Shown here piece by piece: positions 1 to 6,051 of a stretch of DNA of 6,051 nt. Each line of letters begins with the position of its first letter. Within the stretch, counting starts at the first letter, position 1. The DNA is from DATJQF01 sp035505995 (GTDB lineage Bacteria; Bacteroidota; Bacteroidia; Bacteroidales; FEN-979). Under the pieces are notes generated by a model that made no database searches, was not told the origin of the DNA, and saw nothing but the letters and a program-made list of their open reading frames with translations. The translations under genes and the position numbers were made by a program. Location of the stretch: positions 1-6,051 of the forward strand of contig DATJQF010000175.1 of assembly GCA_035505995.1 (NCBI GenBank). Direction: 5' to 3'.

Positions 1-2843
1 TCATTTTCGCCCACCCGGGCAAACAGCAGCCGGAGCAGGTCGTGGATGCCGGTGAGGGTCCCCACCGTGGACCTGGGATTCACAGAGGGCAGGTGCTGAC
101 CCACCGCCATGGCTGCCGTGAGGCCATATACTTCTTCAAAACCGGCTTTCTCCTTCACGCCGAGGTAGGACCTTACATAGGTCGAGAAGCTCTGTAAAAA
201 GCGGTTATGGGCCTCTGCGAAGAGGGTGTCGAATGCCAGGGAGGATTTGCCGCTCCCCGATACGCCGGTCAGGACCGTGATTTTATTGCGGGGAATGCTG
301 ACGTCGATGGAGCGGAGGTTGTTGGTGGTGATGCCGGTGAAACGGATGTCGGATCCGGGATCCGCAATTTGCGATACATGTGACGCGTCAGGCGTGACGC
401 GATGGATAGCGGCAGTAAGGGTATTATTCTCCGGTGGTCCCTGATATACCACGGTCCCGCCGTCGCGGCCGCTGCCCGGGCCGAGGTCGATGATCCGGTC
501 GGCGGCAAGGATCAGGCCGGGATGATGCTCGATGAGGATCACGGTATGGCCGTGGTCCACCAGTCCGTTCAGGGCGGAAAGAAGGTTCTTCACATCGGCG
601 TTGTGCAGTCCGGTAGTGGGCTCGTCGAGGAGATACAGGGTATGCTCCGACTGCGGCCTGGACAGCTCCGTCGCCAGTTTCACCCGCTGCGCCTCCCCCC
701 CGCTCAGGGTGCTGGAGCGCTGTCCCAGCCTGAGGTAGCCCAGTCCGAGGTCGTGCAGCGAGGTAATATAACGCAGCAGCTTAGGTTGGTCCCGGAAGAA
801 CTCCTGCGCCTCGTCCACCGACAGGTCGAGCACCTCGCTGATGTTCTTTCCCCGGTAGGTCACCTCCAGCGTTTCCTTGTTGAACCGCTTCCCCTCGCAG
901 GTTTCGCAGGGGATCTCCACGTTCCCCATGAAGTGCATCCCGATCTGCTGGAAGCCCGCACCCAGGCAGCTTTCGCACCGGCCCCCGGCGGTATTGAAGG
1001 AAAACCGGCTTTTATCATATCCCCGCTCCACGGATAACGGTTGAACGGAGTACAGGTCGCGGATAGGGTCTGAAAGCCCGGTATAGGTAGCAGGATTGCT
1101 TCGCGGGGTGCGCCCGATGGGCGACTGGTCGATGCCGATCACCTTGGTGATGCGCTCCCATCCGGTAATGGACTCACATTTCCCCGGATCCTCTTTCGAC
1201 CCGTGAAGCTTCTTCCGCAGGAATTTCCCCAGCACCTCGTCGACCAGCGTTGATTTCCCGGCCCCCGAAACCCCGGTAACGACGTTAAATGCTTCCAGGA
1301 GGAATTGCACATCGATCTTTTTCAGGTTATGCTCTTCCGCCCCGGTGACGGTCAGCAGGTTGTTCCCTTTTCTCCTGACCGCCGGCGCCTCAAACTTCTC
1401 CCCTCCCCGCAGGAAGGCCAGCGTCCTGCTTTGGGCGATCCTCTCCGGTCCCAGCCGGTCCAATTCGTTTGCCGGAACATTGAACAGGATCTCTCCGCCT
1501 GCAACCCCTGCGGCAGGACCGATATCCACGATCCGGTCGGCCCGGCGCATGAAATCCTCATCGTGCTCCACCACGATCACGGTGTTGCCGGCATCCCGCA
1601 AGGTCTCGAGTACGGTCAGCAGTTTCCCCGTTTCGCTTGGATGCAGGCCGATGGAAGGCTCGTCGAAGAGATAGAGGATGCCCGAAAGCCCGTTCCCGAC
1701 CTGTCCTGCCAGCCGCAGCCTCTGGGATTCGCCCCCGGAGAGGGTGGTGGATTCCCGGTCGAGCGAGAGGTAGTGCAATCCCAGCTGCTCCAGGATGTTG
1801 ACCCGGGAGGTAATCTGATCCACAATGGGACCGGCGACAGGCTGTTGTGAGCCGGGCAGCGTCAGGCTGTTAAGAAATTCCTTCAGCTCATCGAGTTGCA
1901 GGGCAGCCAGCTCTGCAATGTTCTTCCCTCCCACCCTGACGGAAAGGGCCTGATCATTCAGTCTTTTCCCGTGGCACGCCGGGCAGGAGGTGGTGCGGAC
2001 AAACCGGAGGATGTTCGGGTTCCGCTCCCGCCGGAGGATGCCTTCCATGATGGTGAGGATGCCCTTGTAATATCCCATTTCGCGGGGTTTCGCCGTGATC
2101 CCGCTCCAGCGCATGCGCGACTCCAGCGGGTGCTTGCCGAAGGGGATCTCCAGTTTGTTGCTCCCGTAGTAAATAATGTTTTTCTGCTCCGGCGTGAGGT
2201 CTTTCCAGGGGATATCCACGGTAAAGCCTTCCGAACGCAGCACCTGGTCGAGCACGTCGATCGTCACCTGCGAATAGATGATATAGCCGTTGGGCGTGGA
2301 AAGGGTCAGGGCCCCTTCGCGCAGGGTCTTGTTCTCATCGGCAATGAAAAGCTCCGGGTCGATCCGGTCCTTCACTCCCAGCCCTTTGCATTCGGGGCAG
2401 GCCCCCTCCGGGGTGTTGAACGAGAAGAGGCTTCTTCGCACCAGTGGTTTCAGCGCCGGGTCGCCGGGTTCGCCCGTCCGGGCGTAAAGCAGCCGGAGAT
2501 GGTCCCACAGGCCGGTAAGGGTCCCCACGGTGGACCTGGGGTTCCGCATTATCGAGCGCTGATCGACGGCAATGGCGGCCGACAGTCCTTCGATGCTCTC
2601 CACCGCGGGCTTTTTCAGCTTGCCCAGGAACTGCCTGGCCTGTGACGAAATGGAGCCGAAAAATCGATTCTCGGCCTCCTGGTAAAGGACATCGAAGACC
2701 AGGGAGGATTTCCCGGAACCGGAAACGCCGGTCACTACGATCAGCTTATTCTTCGGCAGCTCCAGGCTGACCGACCTCAGGTTGTTCTCTGAGGCATTCC
2801 GGATGATGATATGGCCGGGATCGGGCATAGGCGGGTTCTGCAT
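1..2843 (-). CDS. Tandem (double) UvrA-family ABC ATPase, 3' end beyond the left edge
   Basis: UvrA proteins are DNA-damage-binding ABC ATPases of nucleotide excision repair; UvrA2-type members are tied to DNA-drug or lesion tolerance. The frame is open for 947 codons with no stop and leaves the window. NBD1 has Walker A GVSGSGKS (39-46), the NPRSTVGT stretch (101-108), signature LSGGE (368-372), Walker B LFDEP (392-396) and EH (426-427). NBD2 has Walker A GVSGAGKS (524-531), signature LSGGE (713-717), LLDEP (738-742) and EHH (772-774). CxxC pairs at 149/152 and 287/290, and the C-terminal zinc finger C623-x2-C626-x19-C646-x2-C649, match UvrA. After YARTGE (120-125) the chain reaches RRSLFSFN (136-143) within ten residues, so module 1 lacks the UvrB-binding domain. 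A third UvrA NBD follows, with Walker A at 860-867. ATG 2843 is the first in-frame ATG after the stop at 2925-2927; ATG 2828 is the alternative. No Shine-Dalgarno is visible. The family call is very secure; the cellular role is inferred. Confidence 0.95.
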   Translation of the reverse strand, partial: MQNPPMPDPGHIIIRNASENNLRSVSLELPKNKLIVVTGVSGSGKSSLVFDVLYQEAENRFFGSISSQARQFLGKLKKPAVESIEGLSAAIAVDQRSIMRNPRSTVGTLTGLWDHLRLLYARTGEPGDPALKPLVRRSLFSFNTPEGACPECKGLGVKDRIDPELFIADENKTLREGALTLSTPNGYIIYSQVTIDVLDQVLRSEGFTVDIPWKDLTPEQKNIIYYGSNKLEIPFGKHPLESRMRWSGITAKPREMGYYKGILTIMEGILRRERNPNILRFVRTTSCPACHGKRLNDQALSVRVGGKNIAELAALQLDELKEFLNSLTLPGSQQPVAGPIVDQITSRVNILEQLGLHYLSLDRESTTLSGGESQRLRLAGQVGNGLSGILYLFDEPSIGLHPSETGKLLTVLETLRDAGNTVIVVEHDEDFMRRADRIVDIGPAAGVAGGEILFNVPANELDRLGPERIAQSRTLAFLRGGEKFEAPAVRRKGNNLLTVTGAEEHNLKKIDVQFLLEAFNVVTGVSGAGKSTLVDEVLGKFLRKKLHGSKEDPGKCESITGWERITKVIGIDQSPIGRTPRSNPATYTGLSDPIRDLYSVQPLSVERGYDKSRFSFNTAGGRCESCLGAGFQQIGMHFMGNVEIPCETCEGKRFNKETLEVTYRGKNISEVLDLSVDEAQEFFRDQPKLLRYITSLHDLGLGYLRLGQRSSTLSGGEAQRVKLATELSRPQSEHTLYLLDEPTTGLHNADVKNLLSALNGLVDHGHTVILIEHHPGLILAADRIIDLGPGSGRDGGTVVYQGPPENNTLTAAIHRVTPDASHVSQIADPGSDIRFTGITTNNLRSIDVSIPRNKITVLTGVSGSGKSSLAFDTLFAEAHNRFLQSFSTYVRSYLGVKEKAGFEEVYGLTAAMAVGQHLPSVNPRSTVGTLTGIHDLLRLLFARVGEN
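6..347 (-). repeat. Intragenic duplication, copy 2: third NBD opening UvrA module 2
   Basis: This stretch encodes residues 833-946, the start of a second UvrA module inside the same reading frame. It carries Walker A GVSGSGKS (860-867, bases 243-266), then LAFDTLFAEAHNRF and NPRSTVGTLTG as in ordinary UvrA NBD1. The Q-loop neighbourhood reads AVGQHL instead of AVDQRS. The window ends just after FARVGEN, the point where canonical UvrA enters its UvrB-binding domain, so it is not visible whether module 2 has that domain. Confidence 0.85.
348..425 (-). other. In-frame linker joining UvrA module 1 to module 2
   Basis: Residues 807-832 connect the end of NBD2 (GTVVYQGPPEN) to the first strand of the third NBD (DIRFTGI). 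The segment resembles no UvrA motif. It contains no stop in the gene's frame, and no in-frame ATG, GTG or TTG that could start a separate downstream gene. The only ATG in the stretch, inside ACATGTATC, is out of frame. It ends in ADPGSDI, which resembles the protein's own N-terminus PDPGHII, and may be a relic of the leader of a once separate gene. Confidence 0.75.
2469..2810 (-). repeat. Intragenic duplication, copy 1: NBD1 N-terminal part of UvrA module 1
   Basis: This stretch encodes residues 12-125 of the UvrA-like protein: first strand, Walker A, Q-loop region (AVDQRS) and the NPRSTVGTLTG stretch. It aligns without gaps, at a constant offset of 821 residues, to copy 2 at 6-347. By eye, 63 of 114 positions are identical. 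The longest conserved DNA is around 2518-2540, where the codons for NPRSTVGT are nearly the same as at 58-80. This is an old protein-level duplication, not a recent DNA repeat. Confidence 0.85.
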
Positions 2844-2943
2844 CGACCCGGCAAAGGTCGGAAAAAGGGAGATGTACCTAAAAAAAATCACCGGCGGAAG
2901 GATACCACCGGTGATTTTTCTATTTCAGGTTATAGAAGGTCTG
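2844..2943. other. Intergenic gap between the PorP/SprF-like gene and the UvrA-like gene
   Basis: This 100-base gap holds the terminator hairpin and then about 36 bases leading to the UvrA-like start. No gene fits in it. The UvrA-like gene needs its own promoter here or depends on read-through. I found no convincing Bacteroidota promoter (TAnnTTTG with an upstream TTG); the only TTTG on the minus strand, in GACCTTTG about ten bases before the ATG, is a poor match. Confidence 0.6.
2883..2919 (-). terminator. Rho-independent terminator of the T9SS operon, possibly bidirectional
   Basis: A 12-bp perfect stem pairs 2883-2894 with 2908-2919. Its core is ATCACCGG/CCGGTGAT, flanked by A:T pairs, with a 13-base loop. 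Read on the minus strand it is followed by a run of eight T (2887-2880), the normal layout for an intrinsic terminator. It begins 24 bases after the stop codon of the PorP/SprF gene. In the plus direction five T follow the G/C core, so it could also stop transcription the other way, though no plus-strand gene is visible here. Confidence 0.85.
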
Positions 2944-4047
2944 TTAATAAAAGCTCGGGCATTCGAGCGGGGAGTTGTTCCGGTACCTGCCCGGCGATCC
3001 CAGCGCTCCGCCACGGCCTCCCCCGAAGATCGAAAGCTTGTCGAATTCGAGGATCACGCTCACTTCATGCGATCCGCCCATTCCCTGGAGGCTTCCGGAA
3101 ACCTGCAGGTCGTAGCTGTACATGAATTTGATGTTCATGTCCTCTGCAAAGGAATAACGGTAACCGACGAGCAGGGCCACCACGTTGTTCGGGTTGTCCT
3201 TGAGGGTGGTCTTGTACCAGGCGCCGAGGTAGATGTTATATTTCAGGAGGTTCAATCCCAGTTCCAGGGAATTAAGATTATCCTGGTTCTGGTAAATGAT
3301 CCCCGGGTTGATCTTGAGCGGATCGTTGGCACCGCCGCTGGCATACATCCCCGAAGAACTCTTGCCGCTTCCGGCCGAAATGACCAGGTCCCCGTGCACC
3401 ACCCATTTCCGGGGCAGCGGTGCGGAGGCGGTCGACAGGAACGACTGGTCGGGACGGAAGAGATGGTCCACCGCGAAGCCGGCTGTTCCGGTCACATTCG
3501 ACTCTACATTCGAGAACTGCAGCAAGCCGCCCACCCCGAAATCCGGGAAGACTTTCTTATTGGCATCGGGGGGAACGAACGACGTGGCGTAAATATTCCC
3601 GTATTTCTCGCTCAGCTGGTCGCTGAAGACAAAATCATCCCAGTTCACCGTTTTCTGCACCACGCAGGCCTTGATCCCGATCTGGCTCACCATGTAGGAC
3701 GTGAGGGGGATCCTCACCGACAGGGTAATGCCGGCATACAGGTCTTTAATGAAGCCTATCCCTTCGTTATCTTCGTTGACGATGATCCCGAACCCTCCCG
3801 CTCCCGGGAGGTTGCGGTCGCCAAGATCGGCTGAGAAATAATAGGCCCTGAAATCAACAGGCAAATTCGGCCATTGATCCCGGAACGTGAACCTCGCCCG
3901 GACTCCGGTATTGATCCCGGTATATGCAGGATTATAATATAGCGGAGTACTGAAGAACTGGGAGAAGTTCGGATCCTGTCCCTTACTTTGCGGGAGAAGC
4001 GACAGGACTCCTGCCAGTGTCAGCGAAATCAATATTAGCTTTCTCAT
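2944..4047 (-). CDS. PorP/SprF-family type IX secretion outer-membrane protein
   Basis: PorP/SprF proteins are outer-membrane beta-barrel-like proteins. They work with the T9SS to export or anchor large cargo, especially cargo with type-B sorting domains. The 367-residue product starts with a signal peptide: MRK, then a hydrophobic run at residues 4-18, with a likely cut after SKG (23). The mature N-terminus reads QDPNFSQFF, then PLYYNPAYTG, the family hallmark. The rest alternates polar and hydrophobic residues with many aromatic and glycine positions (GGFGIIVN, LNLLKYNIYLGAW, VALLVGYRYSF), as expected of outer-membrane strands. It ends in Tyr, with a Gly/Arg-rich stretch (GGGRGGALG) shortly before. 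Length is typical of the family. It starts 18 bases after the stop of the PKD cargo gene and is followed by a terminator, so it is the last gene of that operon. It is probably the dedicated partner of that cargo, as SprF is for SprB. Confidence 0.93.
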   Translation of the reverse strand: MRKLILISLTLAGVLSLLPQSKGQDPNFSQFFSTPLYYNPAYTGINTGVRARFTFRDQWPNLPVDFRAYYFSADLGDRNLPGAGGFGIIVNEDNEGIGFIKDLYAGITLSVRIPLTSYMVSQIGIKACVVQKTVNWDDFVFSDQLSEKYGNIYATSFVPPDANKKVFPDFGVGGLLQFSNVESNVTGTAGFAVDHLFRPDQSFLSTASAPLPRKWVVHGDLVISAGSGKSSSGMYASGGANDPLKINPGIIYQNQDNLNSLELGLNLLKYNIYLGAWYKTTLKDNPNNVVALLVGYRYSFAEDMNIKFMYSYDLQVSGSLQGMGGSHEVSVILEFDKLSIFGGGRGGALGSPGRYRNNSPLECPSFY

Positions 4048-4065
4048 CTATGTTTAGATTATTAG

Positions 4066-6051
4066 TTATCGTATCAGAGTTACCGTTCCTGAAGTGGCAG
4101 TCGACCCCTTGCCGATATCTGAGCCTTCCCAGATCGTGTCGTCAATGAAGGTGGCCGTGGCTTTCCACATATAGGTCCCCATCGGGCAGACTTCGCCGTT
4201 GTTGTTCAAATCCCCGTTCCATTGGCCCAGCGGGCGTCCCTGGCTGTCGAGATCGGACGACTCCCATACCAGGTGGCCCCAGACATCGTACACCTCAATA
4301 TGGAATGACTTCAGGTTGACTCCGATCGGTTTAAAGTACCGCACAGCCAGATTCGTGCTGGTGGGCGCAAAGGCATTCGGGATATACAGGCCTTTGAACA
4401 AGACTTCATATTTGAAATAGGTCGTATCCGAGCATTGGTATGTATTAGATGAAATAAGCATGATCAGGTAGGTGCCGTCTTCCGAATAGGTAACGATCGG
4501 GTTCTGTTCCGTGGAATTCTGACCGTTGCCAAAGTCCCAGAAGTAGGTGTCGGCACCGATGGACAGGTTGTCCAGCTGGATCTTGCCGGTCATGCCGTCG
4601 ATATTTTCCTTCATGGTGAAGGAAGAAACCGGCGACACATGGACCGTGACGGTGGAATCGATCGTGTCGCGGCAGCCGTAGTGATCCTGGACGATCATCC
4701 GTACCGTATAATCTCCGGGATTCATATAGATGTAGTTGGGATCCTGGTACAGCGAGGTATCCTGGTTCGTAGTCAGGTCGCCGAAGTTCCACATCCAGGC
4801 AGATAGCGTCGTGTCCGCAGTGATCGACTGATCCGTAAAGTAAGTGGGATTGTCGCTGCACGGGATATTGTGGTCGAACATGGCTATCGGCAATCCGTAC
4901 ACCCGGGTCAACTTGGTAAGTGAATCCTTACATCCAAACCGGTTCATGGTCACCAGCTTCACCGAGTAATAGCCGGCCGTGTCATATTGATGGTTCGGGT
5001 TCCTGACAAAGGCGCTGTCTTTAGATCCGGATGAAGGTTCTCCGAAGGTCCACGTCCAGTTGTTGACAGGTTCTCCGCCGGTACTGGAGGTATCGGTGAA
5101 GAGTGTCAGCTGGTGCATACATACACCCAGGTTCGAGAAAGCGGTCACCGGGGTTGGATGTACGATCACCTGCTGCCGGGCAGTATCCGTGAAGGAGACC
5201 CCGTTCACCACGGCCCGGATAGCCAGGTCCACGGTAAAGGTCCCGGCGGTATCGTAGGTATGGTGGACGACCGGCACAGGCGTACCATACAGCGTATCCT
5301 TCCCGTCGCCGAACAGCCAGTGCCATTCGGTGATGCGGTTGACCGGTACGGAGCTGTCGGCAAACGCCACCGGGTATCTCTCGCAAATGGCGGTATCGGG
5401 ATTGAACCTTGCCATGATGCAGGGGAACAACTGAACCGTTTGCATCATCGTATCCGTGCACCCGTTGGTATTGGTGGTCTGCAGGATGACGTTATAGTAC
5501 CCCAGGGCCGAGTAAATATGCGAAGTATCTCCCGGTCCCGGCGCATTGATGGTGATCGGGGCCGAGCCGTCGCCGAAGGTCCATTGCCAGGAAGCAATGG
5601 TGCCGCTTCCTGCCAGTGACAGGTCGTGGAATCGTATTACGCTGTCGCACGGGGTCGATAAGGCAGTGAAATCCGGTTGCGGCAGGGCATTGACCAGTAC
5701 CGTGAGATAGGTGCTGTCGGTACAGTTATCCGAATCCGTCACCCTCAGCATGACCGCATAAAGTCCCGGCTGGGTAAATACGTGGGTCGGGTTATACAGG
5801 AACGATTGGTTGTTCGGCCCGGAATTCGGATCGCCGAAATTCCAATAAGGACTGTACAGCGAGTCTCCTGAAGCCAGGTCCACTGCATGGAAATGCATCG
5901 GGAATCCGTCGCACACGGTATCGTGCGTGAAAGTGAAACTGAATCCGGGTTTTACATAAACGCTGTCGATCACCGTATCCTTGCAACCATAATTATCCGT
6001 GACGATCAGGGTGACGGCATAGGTGCTATCCGTAAAGGAGAACACATGGGT
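4066..6051 (-). CDS. PKD-repeat surface protein with T9SS type-B C-terminal sorting domain, 5' end beyond the right edge
   Basis: This is the C-terminal 661 residues of a large secreted, probably cell-surface protein of adhesin type. Numbering from the valine codon at 6045, PKD-like domains show the core W-x-FG[DEN] at 68-72, 155-159, 243-247, 332-336, 419-423 and 503-507. A further partial domain lies at the right edge (YAVTLIVTDNYGC). Most repeats carry the PKD ending G-Y-x-V-x-L...GC-x-D-[TS]. Residues from about 550 form the gliding-motility-associated C-terminal domain: YIPNAFAPTS, then FHIEVYDVWGHLVWES, QWNGDLNNNGEVCPMGTYMW and the final TVTLIR, the usual ending of type-B T9SS signals. 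The frame stays open through the GTG at 6045 (preceded by Thr-His) to the window edge, so that GTG is internal and the signal peptide lies outside. The PorP/SprF-like gene follows directly. The ligand cannot be told from PKD repeats. Confidence 0.94.
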   Translation of the reverse strand, partial: THVFSFTDSTYAVTLIVTDNYGCKDTVIDSVYVKPGFSFTFTHDTVCDGFPMHFHAVDLASGDSLYSPYWNFGDPNSGPNNQSFLYNPTHVFTQPGLYAVMLRVTDSDNCTDSTYLTVLVNALPQPDFTALSTPCDSVIRFHDLSLAGSGTIASWQWTFGDGSAPITINAPGPGDTSHIYSALGYYNVILQTTNTNGCTDTMMQTVQLFPCIMARFNPDTAICERYPVAFADSSVPVNRITEWHWLFGDGKDTLYGTPVPVVHHTYDTAGTFTVDLAIRAVVNGVSFTDTARQQVIVHPTPVTAFSNLGVCMHQLTLFTDTSSTGGEPVNNWTWTFGEPSSGSKDSAFVRNPNHQYDTAGYYSVKLVTMNRFGCKDSLTKLTRVYGLPIAMFDHNIPCSDNPTYFTDQSITADTTLSAWMWNFGDLTTNQDTSLYQDPNYIYMNPGDYTVRMIVQDHYGCRDTIDSTVTVHVSPVSSFTMKENIDGMTGKIQLDNLSIGADTYFWDFGNGQNSTEQNPIVTYSEDGTYLIMLISSNTYQCSDTTYFKYEVLFKGLYIPNAFAPTSTNLAVRYFKPIGVNLKSFHIEVYDVWGHLVWESSDLDSQGRPLGQWNGDLNNNGEVCPMGTYMWKATATFIDDTIWEGSDIGKGSTATSGTVTLIR
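4069..4398 (-). other. T9SS type-B (gliding-motility-associated) C-terminal sorting domain
   Basis: The last 110 residues of the PKD protein match the CHU_C / gliding-motility-associated C-terminal domain. They show LYIPNAFAPTSTN at the start, a VYDVWGHLVWES strand pair, the WNGDLNNNGEVCPMGTYMWK turn, and TLIR at the extreme end. Such domains direct export through the T9SS, and in known cases need a PorP/SprF-family partner. The adjacent gene would supply that partner here. Confidence 0.9.
4408..6051 (-). repeat. Array of PKD-like protein repeats (six complete, one partial)
   Basis: The W-x-FG[DEN] cores fall at intervals of 87, 88, 89, 87 and 84 residues, so the unit is about 260 bases. The units have clearly diverged in sequence, so this is a protein-domain array and not a DNA tandem repeat prone to slippage. 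The third repeat (core at 243) is the most unusual, because its GC-x-D-T end is replaced by NGVSFTDT. The array runs off the right edge, so the true number of repeats is unknown. Confidence 0.85.

Noticed and set aside
349..364. Doubled GGATCC motif
   Set aside because: It comes from the codons for Asp-Pro-Gly-Ser in the linker. No site of known function is implied.
345..430. Possible end of one uvrA gene and start of a second
   Set aside because: I translated the junction codon by codon. There is no stop in frame, and no in-frame ATG, GTG or TTG before the third Walker A, so one continuous protein is the better reading.
402..1037. 211-residue plus-strand frame, with similar ones at 1305-1850 and 1896-2645
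   Set aside because: All three sit in the same frame antisense to the continuous UvrA-like coding sequence and come from its GC-rich codon use. The translations show no recognisable domain.
2844..2880. Promoter of the UvrA-like gene based on GACCTTTG
   Set aside because: The first base of TAnnTTTG does not match, the upstream element is only TTT in a T-run, and the implied leader would be almost nil.
3345..3380. P-loop-like SAGSGKSS in the PorP/SprF protein
   Set aside because: The spacing does not fit GxxxxGK[ST], and the segment lies in a polar loop of an outer-membrane protein.
2782..3834. 350-residue open frame on the plus strand
   Set aside because: It lies opposite the PorP/SprF gene and across the terminator hairpin and the UvrA-like N-terminus. 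Its translation shows no family features, and the minus-strand genes explain the sequence fully.
6043..6045. GTG as the start codon of the PKD protein
   Set aside because: The frame stays open upstream to the window edge with Thr-His, giving the usual PKD stretch THVFSF. No signal peptide follows the GTG.
4408..6051. Regular spacing of about 260 bases that might suggest a DNA repeat array
   Set aside because: The units are diverged at DNA level and match PKD-like protein domains, so this is not a CRISPR or satellite array.

Overview
This window reads as one strand of a Bacteroidota genome. All three genes lie on the minus strand, so they read from right to left. The taxonomic call rests on a type IX secretion (T9SS) pair: a large PKD-repeat protein ending in a gliding-motility-type C-terminal sorting domain, followed by a PorP/SprF-family outer-membrane protein. 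This combination is characteristic of Bacteroidota. Starts lack Shine-Dalgarno-like sequence, which fits the phylum. I cannot name a genus.

Region by region, from right to left. (1) 6051-4066 holds the C-terminal part of a secreted adhesin-like protein. It has one partial and six complete PKD-like repeats, each about 84-89 residues long, then the T9SS type-B sorting domain. Its start lies beyond the right edge. (2) 4047-2944, after an 18-base gap, is the PorP/SprF-family partner, with a signal peptide and the family's N-terminal motif. The two almost certainly form one transcript that ends at the strong hairpin at 2883-2919. (3) 2844-2943 is a 100-base gap containing that terminator and no gene. 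(4) 2843 to the left edge is a UvrA-family ATPase that continues past the window. I translated it codon by codon and found 947 uninterrupted codons.

The UvrA-like gene is the notable one. Residues 1-805 are a complete two-ATPase UvrA-like protein, but it lacks the UvrB-binding domain, so it resembles the UvrA2/DrrC class. Instead of stopping, the frame passes through a linker of about 25 residues into a third UvrA nucleotide-binding domain with its own Walker A motif. The sequence is cut off just where a UvrB-binding domain would begin or be skipped. The protein is therefore a tandem (double) UvrA, an architecture I know from the chlamydial UvrA proteins. The T9SS pair and the UvrA-like gene show no functional link beyond adjacency. 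I found no RNA gene, CRISPR array, insertion sequence or attachment site.
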